Shown here piece after piece: positions 16,938 through 25,582 of a stretch of DNA of 45,230 nt. Below the pieces are notes generated by a model that did no database searches, was not told where the DNA came from, and was given only the letters and a program-made list of their open reading frames with translations. Every line of letters begins with the position of its first letter. Positions within the stretch are counted from its first letter, which is position 1. Source of the DNA: Comamonadaceae bacterium (GTDB lineage Bacteria > Pseudomonadota > Gammaproteobacteria > Burkholderiales > Burkholderiaceae_C). The stretch spans positions 1 through 45,230 of the forward strand of contig JAABPX010000031.1 of assembly GCA_011391745.1 (NCBI GenBank). The letters run 5' to 3'. Position numbers and translations under genes: made by a program.

Positions 16938-17581
16938 GCCCGAACTGGGCTCCGGGCACGCGGCACACAGTGCCGTTGTTTCCACTGCAAACCGTGCTGT
17001 TTCCGGGCGGCCATTTGCCTTTGCAAATTTTTGAGGTGCGCTACCTCGACATGGTTGGACGCTGTCACAAGGAAAACACCCCGTTTGGTGTGGTGGCCTT
17101 GACCGAAGGTCAAGAAGTGCGTACGCCCCATGCGGCAACCGCGCGACTCGAAGGCGTGGGCACCTTGGCGCATTTGCTGCACTTGGACAAGGTGCAGGCT
17201 GGCCTGTGGCGCATTCAGTGCCAAGGAAGAGAACGCTTCACGGTGTTGACCAGCGAACAATTGCCCCATGGCTTGTGGATGGCCGAAATTGAAGTCATGC
17301 CGCCCGACCCTTGGGTCACGGTGCCCCCCGACCTCACGGCTGCACAGACGGCCTTACAAGCGGTCTTGCAAAGCATGCAAGAGCAAGCCCCCGAGGCCTT
17401 GGGCGACTGGCCTTTGCAGCCACCGTTCGCATGGACCGATAGCGGCTGGTTGGCCAACCGATGGGCCGAACTGCTGCCGCTGCCCTTGGTCACACGCCAA
17501 CAGCTCATGTCCTTGGACAACCCCTTGTTGCGACTGGAACTGGTCTGCGACCTGCTGGAACAACACGGCGTGGGCGATTGA
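16934..17581 (+). CDS. Lon N-terminal (LAN) domain protein
   Basis: Product of 215 residues resembling the substrate-recognition domain of Lon without ATPase or protease domains. The start [25 protein letters not shown] with following YLDMVGRC is typical of the family; [14 protein letters not shown] and GRERFTV follow. The start is probably TTG at 16934, overlapping the accD stop (TTGA); GTG at 16970 is an alternative just before the conserved region. No catalytic residues are expected, and its biological role is unknown. Tight coupling to accD suggests coexpression. It converges on nagZ. Confidence 0.82.
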   Translation: MSPNWAPGTRHTVPLFPLQTVLFPGGHLPLQIFEVRYLDMVGRCHKENTPFGVVALTEGQEVRTPHAATARLEGVGTLAHLLHLDKVQAGLWRIQCQGRERFTVLTSEQLPHGLWMAEIEVMPPDPWVTVPPDLTAAQTALQAVLQSMQEQAPEALGDWPLQPPFAWTDSGWLANRWAELLPLPLVTRQQLMSLDNPLLRLELVCDLLEQHGVGD

Positions 17582-17603
17582 TCTGCCGACGGTTTCGAGG
17601 CCC

Positions 17604-18692
17604 TTAAGGCAACAAAGTCAAGGCCTGCATGTAGCGCGGCGAGACCATCAGATCGTCCCACTCGGGCGACACTTGGGTGGGCAACAAGGCCCATCGGCGC
17701 TCTTCGCTGGCCGGATTGGGTTGCCATTCGCGGTGCATCCATGCACGCGAGAGCGCTTCAATGGCTTCGTCAATGGGTGCCCCACCGTCCACCACCGATT
17801 GGTTACACAAAAGCACCATGTCGCAACCCGCATCCAACGCCGCCAAACTGGCTTGGGCAAAGCTCAAGGTTTGGCCTTGAATTTGACGCGCCGCAGCCAT
17901 GCTTAAGTCGTCGCTGAAAATGGCACCGGTGAAGCCCAAGCGCTGGCGCAACACGGCTTGGAGCCACCGCGCCGAATAACTGGCCGGGCAGTTGTCCACT
18001 TTGGGGTAAATCACGTGGGCGGTCATGACCGCTTGCAAACTCGCCGACAACCAAGCATAGGGCAAAGCATCGTCGGACAAGAGGGTGGTCAGGCTGCGCG
18101 TGTCCACCGCCAGGGCCACGTGCGAGTCGGCGTGGGCAAAACCATGGCCTGGGAAATGTTTGCCGCAGTTGCCCATGCCACTGAGCGCCAAGCCATGCAT
18201 CAGGCTTTGCGCCAACAGGGCCACACTTCGGGGATCACGACCAAAAGAACGGTCACCGATGACGGCGCTGTCGCCGTGGTCCAAGTCAAGCACGGGTGTG
18301 AAGCTCATGTCCACACCGCAAGCCCGAAGCTCAGCACCCAACACGTAACCCGTAGCGACAGCGGCGTTGGTCGCACGCAGCACCGAAGCCCCGGCCTCAC
18401 CGCGGCGATCGGGCTCGGCCCACAACGCTCCCAAAGCCGCCATCGGCGGCAGGTGGGTGAAGCCATCGGCGCGAAAACGCTGCACACGCCCCCCCTCGTG
18501 GTCCACCGCGATCAGCAAATCGGCGCGAACGGCCTTGATGTCTCGGCACAGGGCCGTGAGCTGCGCACGACCCTGCCAGTTGCGCCCAAACAAAATCACC
18601 CCCCCCACCAGCGGGTGAGCCAAGCGCTGGCGGTCGGCATCGGTCAAACTCAGACCGGCCACATCGATGATCAAAGGGGCGTGCAAGTTCAT
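17604..18692 (-). CDS. nagZ: Beta-N-acetylhexosaminidase NagZ
   Basis: Family 3 glycoside hydrolase that removes GlcNAc from anhydromuropeptides during peptidoglycan recycling in the cytoplasm; its product influences AmpC induction in some bacteria. The 362-residue protein (start at MNLHAPLIIDVAG; the upstream in-frame extension lacks similarity) has VDHEGGRVQRF, the His/Asp catalytic loop KHFPGHG followed by ADSH (Lys178-His179 and Asp189-His191), and the nucleophile Asp261 in FSDDLSM. It is the last gene of the lepA operon, 7 bp after acpS. Confidence 0.94.
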   Translation of the reverse strand: MNLHAPLIIDVAGLSLTDADRQRLAHPLVGGVILFGRNWQGRAQLTALCRDIKAVRADLLIAVDHEGGRVQRFRADGFTHLPPMAALGALWAEPDRRGEAGASVLRATNAAVATGYVLGAELRACGVDMSFTPVLDLDHGDSAVIGDRSFGRDPRSVALLAQSLMHGLALSGMGNCGKHFPGHGFAHADSHVALAVDTRSLTTLLSDDALPYAWLSASLQAVMTAHVIYPKVDNCPASYSARWLQAVLRQRLGFTGAIFSDDLSMAAARQIQGQTLSFAQASLAALDAGCDMVLLCNQSVVDGGAPIDEAIEALSRAWMHREWQPNPASEERRWALLPTQVSPEWDDLMVSPRYMQALTLLP

Positions 18693-18699
18693 GGTGTTC

Positions 18700-19113
18700 T
18701 CACAAAGGGATGTGTTCGACGAGCACCACACTGGTGGCGTAATCGGTTTCGTCGCTGACGGTGACGTGGGCGCGCCAACCTTGGGCTTCAAACCAAGTTT
18801 TGAGCTCGCCCGACAAACGGATATAAGGCTGGCCGCTGGGGTGGTTGAGGATTTCACAGTGACGCCACGTCATGGGCATGCGCATGCCCAAGCCCACGGC
18901 TTTGCTGAACGCCTCTTTGGCCGAAAAGCGCGTGGCCAAGTAACGCACACCGCGCCCGCCCCAGCGTTGACTGCGCTGTTGCCACACGCGTTGCTCGGCC
19001 TCGCCAAGCACCCGATGCACAAAACGCTCACCGTGGCGCAACCAAGCGGCTTCAATGCGCCGCACATCACAAATGTCGTTGCCAATGCCCACGACCCCAG
19101 CGCCCAAGTTCAT
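18700..19113 (-). CDS. acpS: Holo-[acyl-carrier-protein] synthase
   Basis: Transfers 4'-phosphopantetheine from CoA to the serine of AcpP (encoded at 31078-31317). The 137-residue product has Mg2+ ligands Asp13 ([13 protein letters not shown]) and Glu67 ([12 protein letters not shown]), the two AcpS signatures. It overlaps pdxJ by 4 nt; pdxJ-acpS coupling is widespread in proteobacteria. Confidence 0.94.
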   Translation of the reverse strand: MNLGAGVVGIGNDICDVRRIEAAWLRHGERFVHRVLGEAEQRVWQQRSQRWGGRGVRYLATRFSAKEAFSKAVGLGMRMPMTWRHCEILNHPSGQPYIRLSGELKTWFEAQGWRAHVTVSDETDYATSVVLVEHIPL

Positions 19114-19874
19114 GGTTGCTCCAAACAGGCCAAATAGGCCCGCACGGTCGCGCTGTAGCCACGGTCCAAGGCATCGGCCATCAAGGCGTGCCCAATTGAA
19201 ACCTCCAACAGGCCCGGCACCGCTTGGGCAAACGCCGTGAGGTTGTCCAGGTTCAGGTCGTGCCCCGCGTTGACACCCAGCCCTGCGTCAATGGCGGCTT
19301 GGGCGGCTTGGGCAAAACGCTGCAACTGTGCTCCCCGCTGTGGGGTGTGCCAGGCTGCGGCGTAGGGCTCGGTGTAGAGCTCCACACGGTCGGCACCCAC
19401 GGCACGCGCCGAAGCCATGGCGGCTGCATCGGCATCCATGAACAGGCTCACGCGGGCTCCCAAGGCTTGGGCTTGTGCGATGAGCGGACGCAAGCGTTGC
19501 GCGTCGGCGGGGAAAGACCACCCATGGTCGCTGGTGAACTGACCTTCGCTGTCGGGCACGAAGGTCAACTGATCCACCCGCCCACCCAAACGGCAGACGG
19601 ACTGGGCCACATCCATCAGGTTGTGAAAGGGGTTGCCTTCAATGTTGAATTCGCGCCCAGGCCATTGGCGCATTAAGTCGGCCAAGTCCCACACGTCTTG
19701 GGGACGGATGTGCCGCTCATCGGGACGTGGATGCACGGTGATGCCGTGGGCTCCCGCGCTCAAACACATGTGAGCCGCATGGGTCACCGAGGGGATGCCC
19801 AGATGGCGGGTGTTGCGTACCAAGGCAACTTTGTTGAGGTTGACCGACAAAGCGGTTCGGTGGTGAGCGGTCAT
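19110..19874 (-). CDS. pdxJ: Pyridoxine 5'-phosphate synthase
   Basis: Condenses 3-amino-2-oxopropyl phosphate with deoxyxylulose 5-phosphate to make the vitamin B6 ring. The 254-residue barrel has [28 protein letters not shown] [15 protein letters not shown], the catalytic region [24 protein letters not shown] and [11 protein letters not shown] near the end. It overlaps both neighbours by 4 nt, in the order recO-pdxJ-acpS known from E. coli and its relatives. Confidence 0.95.
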   Translation of the reverse strand: MTAHHRTALSVNLNKVALVRNTRHLGIPSVTHAAHMCLSAGAHGITVHPRPDERHIRPQDVWDLADLMRQWPGREFNIEGNPFHNLMDVAQSVCRLGGRVDQLTFVPDSEGQFTSDHGWSFPADAQRLRPLIAQAQALGARVSLFMDADAAAMASARAVGADRVELYTEPYAAAWHTPQRGAQLQRFAQAAQAAIDAGLGVNAGHDLNLDNLTAFAQAVPGLLEVSIGHALMADALDRGYSATVRAYLACLEQP

Positions 19875-20635
19875 GGCGGGGTGCGGTTGAGGGCTTGAAC
19901 ATCGAGCATCAATTGGCGGGTTTTGAACACCTGCACACCGCTATGGTAGTGCAGCAAGGTGCGCAGGGGTCGGCGCAGGGCCGTCTCGCACAGTGCACAC
20001 GCCGCCCACAAACCGGTGTCGGGTTCGTCCGCGTCAAGCGCGGCTTGCAGCAGCAAGGCGTGCTCACCCAACAGGGTATGAGCCTCCTCGACGCGAGCCA
20101 TGCGCAAACCGTTTTCGGGGTCCAAGGCGTAACGTTGATCGGCCTGCACGGGCGCCAAGGTGCTGCCTTCGTGGGACAAGTCAGGCAAGAGGCCGGTTTC
20201 TCGCAACAGCACCAGTTCAAAAGCGCGAAGCACCCAAGGGGCGCTGCCTTGCCCACTGGCCAGCAATTGCACGGCACGTCGGTAGTGGTCGAACAAACGC
20301 GGATGAGGGTCATCGCGTGCGAGCAAGCGCAAGAGCAATTCGTTGAGGTAGCTGCCCGCGAGCAAGGCCTCACCCGTGGGCATGACATGCCCACCTTGCC
20401 ACTGGGCGGACTTCAGGGTGCGAACCTCGGCATCACCGCCCCACGACAGGAGCAGTGGCTGCAAGGGCAGCAACACCGGACGAAACTGTGAGGTGGGTCG
20501 TTTGACCCCTTTGGCCACAAGGGCCATGCGCCCGTGTTGACGGGTCAAGACCTCCAGCACCAAACTCGCTTCGCTCCAATCGTAGCGATGCAACACAAAC
20601 GCCGACTCATCGGTGACGCGGCGCAGGGCCATCAC
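19871..20635 (-). CDS. recO: DNA repair protein RecO
   Basis: Recombination mediator that, with RecR, loads RecA on gapped DNA coated with SSB. The 254-residue product begins with the OB-fold domain ([21 protein letters not shown], then [16 protein letters not shown]), followed by the helical C-terminal domain with [26 protein letters not shown]. The zinc-finger cysteines of some RecO proteins are only partly present (ACALC). It overlaps era and pdxJ by 4 nt each. Confidence 0.92.
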   Translation of the reverse strand: MMALRRVTDESAFVLHRYDWSEASLVLEVLTRQHGRMALVAKGVKRPTSQFRPVLLPLQPLLLSWGGDAEVRTLKSAQWQGGHVMPTGEALLAGSYLNELLLRLLARDDPHPRLFDHYRRAVQLLASGQGSAPWVLRAFELVLLRETGLLPDLSHEGSTLAPVQADQRYALDPENGLRMARVEEAHTLLGEHALLLQAALDADEPDTGLWAACALCETALRRPLRTLLHYHSGVQVFKTRQLMLDVQALNRTPP

Positions 20636-21618
20636 TCATAACCGAAGGAGCGCACGCGGGCATCGTCGTCGGCCCAACCCGATCGCACCTTGACCCACAG
20701 CTCCAAAAACACCTTGCAGTCCCAGAGTTTTTCCAACTCTTGGCGGGCCTCAGTACCGATGCGTTTGAGCTTCTCGCCCTTGTCACCAATGACCATGCCT
20801 TTGTGGCCTTCGCGCTCGACCACGATGGTCGCGGCGATACGCTTCATGCGGCCCTCTTCCTCAAACTTGTCGATCACCACAGTGGAGGTGTAGGGCAGCT
20901 CGTCACCGGTCAGGCGAAAGAGTTTTTCACGCACCATTTCACTGGCCATGAAGCGCTCGCTGCGGTCGGTCAGGTCGTCGGGCGCGGCCATCCAAGGCTG
21001 CTCGGGCAGGTATTTTTCGAAAATCGCGAACAGGCGCTGGATGTCTTTGCTGTTCTTGGCCGACATGGGCACAAATTCGGCAAAGGGGTGGCGCTCCTGC
21101 ATGCTTTGTAACCAAGGCGCGAGTTCGCCGCGGCGGTGCACCAGATCGAATTTGTTGGCCAACAAAATCACCGGCACGTTGGTGGGCAACAAAGACAGCA
21201 CCTTGGCATCGGCAGCGTTGAACTGCCCCGCTTCAACCACAAACACGATCAGGTCCACGTCGTTGACTGCGCCGAGCACGGTTTTGTTCAAAGCACGGTT
21301 CAGGGCATTGCCGTGACGCGTCTGAAAGCCCGGTGTGTCCACGAACACAAACTGGCTGGTGCCTTCGGTGCGATAACCCGTGATGCGGTGGCGCGTGGTT
21401 TGCGCTTTGCTGGAGGTGATGCTGATTTTTTGCCCCACCAAGGCGTTGAGCAAAGTGGATTTGCCGACGTTGGGTTTGCCCACGATAGCCACATAACCGC
21501 AACGCTGAGGCCCCACCACCTCGGTGGCCTCAGTGGCCGTGGCGCGCACGCCGCCCAAGGCTTGGGCCAGCATGGCGTCGAGGTCGTTTTTGGGGGGCTT
21601 GGGTGTGGGTGTGTTCAT
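20632..21618 (-). CDS. era: GTPase Era
   Basis: Ras-like GTPase with a KH domain that binds the 3' end of 16S rRNA in 30S assembly. The 328-residue product starts at [10 protein letters not shown], and this start overlaps the rnc stop (ATGA). An extra ~40 residues precede the G domain compared with E. coli Era. G1 is GKPNVGKST (47-55), G3 is DTPGF, G4 is ANKFDLV. The KH domain is in the last 100 residues ([18 protein letters not shown], then [20 protein letters not shown]). rnc-era-recO order is conserved across proteobacteria. Confidence 0.95.
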   Translation of the reverse strand: MNTPTPKPPKNDLDAMLAQALGGVRATATEATEVVGPQRCGYVAIVGKPNVGKSTLLNALVGQKISITSSKAQTTRHRITGYRTEGTSQFVFVDTPGFQTRHGNALNRALNKTVLGAVNDVDLIVFVVEAGQFNAADAKVLSLLPTNVPVILLANKFDLVHRRGELAPWLQSMQERHPFAEFVPMSAKNSKDIQRLFAIFEKYLPEQPWMAAPDDLTDRSERFMASEMVREKLFRLTGDELPYTSTVVIDKFEEEGRMKRIAATIVVEREGHKGMVIGDKGEKLKRIGTEARQELEKLWDCKVFLELWVKVRSGWADDDARVRSFGYE

Positions 21619-22298
21619 GTCTGTTGGAGGTGTTCGAGCATCGCCGCCGCTGCGGCTTGCTCGGCGGCGCGACGCGAAGCACCAATGCCCCGCTCGCAAT
21701 GGCCCGTTTCAGTGATCAGGCATTCGACATCGAAGGTCTGGCGGTGGGCTTCGCCTTGGGTACCGACGACGCGGTACAGAGGCAAAAGCATCTTGCGCCC
21801 TTGCAACCATTCTTGCAAGGCGGTTTTGGGGTCTTTGCCCATGGCGCTCATCTGAGCGTTGAGCTCCAAACCACTGTAAAGGCGGCGCACCAAAGCACTG
21901 GCGGTTTCAAAGCCGGCGTCGAGGTAGACCGCGCCGATGATGGCCTCCAAAGCATCGGCCAAGATTGAGGGGCGCTTGTGGCCACCTGAGCGCTTTTCAC
22001 CCTCGCCCAAGCGCAGCACTTGGGGCAATCCGATGCGCATCGCAATCTCGCACAGGGTGTCTTGTTTGACCAAATTGGCACGCACTCGAGACAAATCACC
22101 CTCGGGCAATTCGCAAAGGCGCTCAAACAAAAGCGCCGAAACGGCCAAGCTGAGCACGGAATCGCCCAAGAATTCCAAACGTTCGTAGTGATCGCTGGAA
22201 AAACTGCGATGGGTGATGGCGCGTTCCAACAAAAGCGGCTGCTCGAACCGGTGTTGCAAGCGGTCTTGTAAAGCCAACAATTCCAAGCTCAACGCCAT
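21615..22298 (-). CDS. rnc: Ribonuclease III
   Basis: Double-strand-specific endoribonuclease for rRNA precursors and structured mRNAs. The product is 227 residues from [11 protein letters not shown]; an in-frame start 57 bp upstream would lie inside lepB and is less likely. The family signature [12 protein letters not shown] is at 39-50, a second acidic cluster is in [18 protein letters not shown], and the C-terminal dsRNA-binding domain runs from [12 protein letters not shown] to the end, with [15 protein letters not shown]. It overlaps era by 4 nt. In E. coli RNase III autoregulates by cleaving its own leader; here the gene is embedded in the operon. Confidence 0.95.
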   Translation of the reverse strand: MALSLELLALQDRLQHRFEQPLLLERAITHRSFSSDHYERLEFLGDSVLSLAVSALLFERLCELPEGDLSRVRANLVKQDTLCEIAMRIGLPQVLRLGEGEKRSGGHKRPSILADALEAIIGAVYLDAGFETASALVRRLYSGLELNAQMSAMGKDPKTALQEWLQGRKMLLPLYRVVGTQGEAHRQTFDVECLITETGHCERGIGASRRAAEQAAAAAMLEHLQQT

Positions 22299-22320
22299 GC
22301 GAGCTCCGATGGCGAGCGGT

Positions 22321-23304
22321 TCACTCAAAACCGCCGATACGACCGAGGTCGCCAAAATTCATCCAGACAAAAAACGCTTTGCCCACGATGTGGCTCTCGG
22401 GAACAAAGCCCCAGTAGCGCGAATCCAGTGAGTTATCGCGGTTGTCGCCCATCATGAAGTAGTGGCCTGGTGGCACCTTGCAGACCACGCCTTCGGCGCT
22501 GTAGTGGCAGTCCTCGCGCCCCTCAAACTCGCTGGCACCAGCCACAAACGCCGGGCGGGTGTCGTCGGTGAGCACGTTGTATTGACGATCCACCAAGGTC
22601 TCGCGCCACTGCTGGCTGTAGCGCAGGGTGTCGGCGTCGAAGAACTCGGGTTGGGGCTGGGTATCGATGGCTTGGCCGTTGACGGTCAAACGTTTGTTGA
22701 GGTAAGCCACTTCGTCACCGGGCACACCCACCACGCGTTTGATGTAGTCCAGCGAAGGTTGGGGTGGGTAACGAAACACCATCACATCGCCACGCTGGGG
22801 GGCGTGGTTGTCGATGATCTTGGTGTTAACGACCGGCAGGCGCACCCCGTAGTGAAATTTGTTGACCAAGATCAGGTCTCCCACGCGCAAGGTGGGGATC
22901 ATGGAGCCGGAGGGGATTTTGAACGGTTCAAACAAAAACGACCGCAAAACAAAGACCGCCAAGATGACGGGGAACAGGCCAGCGGTCCAGTCCAACCACC
23001 ACGGTTGCTGCAGCAAAGTCTGGCGGGTGTTGGTGGTGCTGTTGGTGTCGACTTGTGTGATGCCCTGACGCGCCAGCTCAGCGATGCGCTGAGATTGGGC
23101 CGCCTCGGCACGGTCAGCGGCCCGTCGGCGCTCGGGCAAAAAGTAGAGCTTTTCAGAAACCCAATACACGCCGGTAACCAGCACAGCCAGAAACAGCAAC
23201 AGCGCAAAATTGCCCTCGAACAAACCCAAGTACCAAGCGCCAGTGTAGGACGCAAACGCGGCCAAAACCACGGCGGTGAGCGAAGACATCAAGGTGTTTA
23301 TCAT
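22321..23304 (-). CDS. lepB: Signal peptidase I
   Basis: Membrane serine/lysine protease that removes signal peptides in the periplasm. Start is ATG at 23304, overlapping the lepA stop by one base (TGATG); 327 residues. Hydrophobic segments lie at about 8-27, 32-50 and 108-124. The catalytic serine is Ser134 (KIPSGSMIPTLRVGD) and the catalytic lysine Lys189 (YIKRVVGVPGDEV); the box MGDNRDNSLDSRYWG is near the end. All key residues are present. Confidence 0.95.
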   Translation of the reverse strand: MINTLMSSLTAVVLAAFASYTGAWYLGLFEGNFALLLFLAVLVTGVYWVSEKLYFLPERRRAADRAEAAQSQRIAELARQGITQVDTNSTTNTRQTLLQQPWWLDWTAGLFPVILAVFVLRSFLFEPFKIPSGSMIPTLRVGDLILVNKFHYGVRLPVVNTKIIDNHAPQRGDVMVFRYPPQPSLDYIKRVVGVPGDEVAYLNKRLTVNGQAIDTQPQPEFFDADTLRYSQQWRETLVDRQYNVLTDDTRPAFVAGASEFEGREDCHYSAEGVVCKVPPGHYFMMGDNRDNSLDSRYWGFVPESHIVGKAFFVWMNFGDLGRIGGFE

Positions 23305-25112
23305 CAATCTTCTACCTGCAAAATGGCCAAGAAAGCCTCTTGAGGCACTTCAACCGAACCGATTTGTTTCATGCGTTTTTTACCTGCTTTTTGTTTTTCA
23401 AGGAGCTTGCGCTTGCGGGTGATGTCGCCACCGTAGCATTTTGCCAGCACGTTTTTGCGCAAAGCCTTGATGGTTTCGCGAGCAATGATGTTGCCACCAA
23501 TAGCGGCTTGGATGGCCACATCGAACTGCTGACGGCTGATGATCTCGCGCATCTTGGCGGTGACCGCGCGGCCTCGGTACTGTGACTGGCTGCGGTGAAC
23601 GATGATCGACAAAGCATCCACCTTGTCACCGTTGAGCAAAATATCCACCTTGACCACATCGGAGGCGCGGTATTCTTTGAACTCGTAGTCCATGGATGCG
23701 TAGCCACGGCTCACGCTCTTGAGCTTGTCGAAGAAGTCCAGCACGATCTCGCCCAGCGGCATCTCGTAGGTCAGCATGACCTGCTTGCCGTGATAAGCCA
23801 TGTTCATTTGCACGCCGCGCTTTTGATTGGCCAAGGTCATGACCGCGCCCACGTACTCCTGAGGCATGTACAGGTGCACGGTCACGATGGGCTCGCGGAT
23901 TTCATCGATGCGCCCCACTTCGGGCATTTTCGATGGGTTCTCCACTTTGATGACCTCGCCATCGGCCTTGACCACCTCATACACCACGCTGGGCGCGGTG
24001 GTGATGAGGTCTTGGTCAAACTCTCTCTCCAAACGCTCTTGCACGATTTCCATGTGCAAAAGACCCAAGAAGCCGCAGCGAAAGCCAAAGCCCAAGGCTT
24101 GCGACACCTCCGGTTCGTAGCGCAAGGCAGCGTCGTTGAGTTGGAGCTTTTCCAGGGCATCGCGCAATTGGTCGTATTCACTTGCCTCAGACGGGTACAA
24201 ACCCGCAAACACTTGAGGCTGAATTTCCTTGAAACCGGGCAAGGCTTCGGTGGCGGGCCCGAGGTTGTTGGGTAGCTTTTTCTCCAAGGTGATGGTGTCG
24301 CCCACCTTGGCCGCAGCCAGTTCCTTGATGCCCGCAATGATGTAGCCCACCTCACCCGCGTTGAGGGCATCGCGGGGCTGGTTGGTCGGCGTGAACACGC
24401 CCAAGTTGTCGGCGTTGTAAACGGCGTGGCTGGCCATCATTTTGAAACGCTCACCCTTGAGCAACCTTCCGTCAACCACACGCACCAACATGACCACGCC
24501 CACATAGGTGTCGAACCAACTGTCGATGATCATGGCACGCAGCGGCGCATCGGGGTCGCCCTGAGGGGGTGGAATGTTCGCCACCACCGCCTCCAAAATG
24601 TCTTCCACGCCCATGCCGGTTTTGGCCGAGCAGGGAATGGCGTTGGTCGCGTCGATGCCGATCACGTCCTCGATCTCGGCCTTGGCGTTGTCCGGGTCCG
24701 CATTGGGTAGGTCCATTTTATTGAGCACGGGCAGCACTTCCACGCCCAAGTCCAACGCGGTGTAACAGTTGGCCACGGTCTGCGCCTCGACACCTTGACT
24801 GGCATCGACCACCAATAAAGCGCCTTCACACGCCGACAGCGAACGGCTCACCTCGTACGAAAAGTCAACATGGCCGGGCGTGTCGATCAGGTTCAGGTTG
24901 TAAACCTGCCCGTCTTTGGCCTTGTATTGCAGTGCTGCGGTTTGGGCTTTGATGGTAATGCCCCGCTCTTTTTCAATGTCCATTGAATCGAGCACCTGCT
25001 CGCTCATCTCTCGGTCCGACAAACCGCCGCAACGAGAAATGATTCGATCGGCCAAGGTGGACTTGCCGTGATCGATGTGCGCGATGATCGAAAAATTGCG
25101 TATGTGATTCAT
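23304..25112 (-). CDS. lepA: Elongation factor 4 (LepA)
   Basis: Ribosomal GTPase resembling EF-G without domain IV, linked to 30S assembly and translation under stress. The 602-residue product starts [20 protein letters not shown], as in E. coli, so the start at 25112 is firm. G motifs: AHIDHGKST, the DTPGH box, NKMDLPNAD; the unique C-terminal domain ends [20 protein letters not shown]. It is first in an operon with lepB, rnc, era, recO, pdxJ, acpS and nagZ, joined mostly by 1- to 4-nt overlaps. There is only a weak Shine-Dalgarno (GGTTGTTGG), and an intrinsic terminator hairpin lies just upstream. Confidence 0.96.
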   Translation of the reverse strand: MNHIRNFSIIAHIDHGKSTLADRIISRCGGLSDREMSEQVLDSMDIEKERGITIKAQTAALQYKAKDGQVYNLNLIDTPGHVDFSYEVSRSLSACEGALLVVDASQGVEAQTVANCYTALDLGVEVLPVLNKMDLPNADPDNAKAEIEDVIGIDATNAIPCSAKTGMGVEDILEAVVANIPPPQGDPDAPLRAMIIDSWFDTYVGVVMLVRVVDGRLLKGERFKMMASHAVYNADNLGVFTPTNQPRDALNAGEVGYIIAGIKELAAAKVGDTITLEKKLPNNLGPATEALPGFKEIQPQVFAGLYPSEASEYDQLRDALEKLQLNDAALRYEPEVSQALGFGFRCGFLGLLHMEIVQERLEREFDQDLITTAPSVVYEVVKADGEVIKVENPSKMPEVGRIDEIREPIVTVHLYMPQEYVGAVMTLANQKRGVQMNMAYHGKQVMLTYEMPLGEIVLDFFDKLKSVSRGYASMDYEFKEYRASDVVKVDILLNGDKVDALSIIVHRSQSQYRGRAVTAKMREIISRQQFDVAIQAAIGGNIIARETIKALRKNVLAKCYGGDITRKRKLLEKQKAGKKRMKQIGSVEVPQEAFLAILQVED

Positions 25113-25123
25113 CCAACAACCAT

Positions 25124-25154
25124 AAAAAAGGGCGCGTCATTGTGTGACGCGCCC
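25124..25154 (-). terminator. Terminator hairpin 12 nt before the lepA start codon
   Basis: Perfect 10-bp GC-rich stem: TGACGCGCCC at 25145-25154 and GGGCGCGTCA at 25130-25139, loop of five, read on the minus strand and followed by six U residues (25124-25129). It qualifies as an intrinsic terminator in the direction of lepA. Only 12 nt remain to the lepA ATG, too few for another promoter, so it either ends an upstream minus-strand transcript or attenuates the lepA operon. Confidence 0.8.
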
Positions 25155-25194
25155 GGAACCAACAATCAATGGCAACTGCGATAGTTGGGGTTTC

Positions 25195-25200
25195 ATTGTA
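25195..25200 (-). promoter_or_regulatory. Candidate -10 box for the lepA operon
   Basis: TACAAT on the minus strand, giving a leader of about 75 nt that contains the terminator hairpin before lepA. The -35 region at 17 bp (GTGTGT) is poor, so this is a weak call. Confidence 0.3.
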
Positions 25201-25269
25201 GGCAAAAAGCCCCTTTGACACACCTTCGCAACGACCATTTCCGTTTGTTGCAGCGCAGCAACATGAAAG

Positions 25270-25289
25270 TTTTACACAGCTTATCCACA
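25270..25289 (+). promoter_or_regulatory. Two DnaA-box-like sites
   Basis: TTATCCACA at 25281-25289 is a perfect consensus DnaA box; TTTTACACA at 25270-25278 differs at one position. They are in the same orientation, 11 bp apart, in the mucD-lepA gap. DnaA binding is inferred. Confidence 0.4.
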
Positions 25290-25384
25290 ACTTAGAAGGG
25301 CTTTTCAGCAGGGTCTTTTGGTCTGGCGCATGAAGGTCTGAACAAAATCCCACCGCTGGCCCATTTGCTTGCGCCAGTACTTCC

Positions 25385-25410
25385 AAAATTGAAGCATATG
25401 CTCCAATTTT
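25385..25410. repeat. 26-bp near-perfect palindrome, possible operator
   Basis: AAAATTGAAGCAT is followed directly by ATGCTCCAATTTT; twelve of thirteen positions are complementary and there is no spacer. It is AT-rich and sits mid-gap between mucD and lepA. A dimeric regulator site is plausible; there is no strong terminator character (only four T after it in either direction). Confidence 0.45.
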
Positions 25411-25492
25411 ATCGAAATCCCAAGCAAAGAAAAAAATATCAGTGTGAGTGCTTGCTAACAATTCACACCTTATCAAAATCGACTGGTGTTGT

Positions 25493-25512
25493 GCGGATGT
25501 GGCGAAATGGCA
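25493..25512 (+). pseudogene. tRNA-Leu 5'-end-like fragment
   Basis: The 20 bases from 25493 read like the acceptor strand and start of the D arm of a bacterial tRNA-Leu (GCGGATGTGGCGAAATGGCA, consensus from memory). The next bases do not complete a D stem, no matching 3' acceptor strand (CATCCGC) follows, and there is no TTCGA T-arm in register. At best this is a remnant. The 470-bp gap around it (25113-25582) has no supported protein gene. Confidence 0.35.
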
Positions 25513-25565
25513 AAAAATACACGGGTCGGGCCCAATACCCGCTCGAAATACACGGTTATTGGGCC
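25512..25565 (-). terminator. Probable terminator of rpoE-rseA-rseB-mucD
   Basis: On the minus strand, 17 nt after the mucD stop, a 9-bp perfect stem (arms 25529-25537 and 25557-25565, GGCCCAATA with TATTGGGCC, extended inside by CCG/CGG) is followed 11 nt later by six U residues (25512-25517). A smaller alternative stem (25522-25526 with 25537-25541) lies closer to the U-run and excludes the larger one. Confidence 0.5.
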
Positions 25566-25582
25566 GTCAATACGGGAGGTTA

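Noticed and set aside
25270..25289. Replication origin near the DnaA boxes
   Set aside because: Only two boxes, no AT-rich unwinding cluster and no dnaA, dnaN, gidA or parAB nearby; a regulatory role is more likely.
24973..25476. Minus-strand 167-codon frame upstream of and into lepA
   Set aside because: Its second half is lepA in another frame and the first half crosses the terminator hairpin; no ribosome-binding site or family resemblance.
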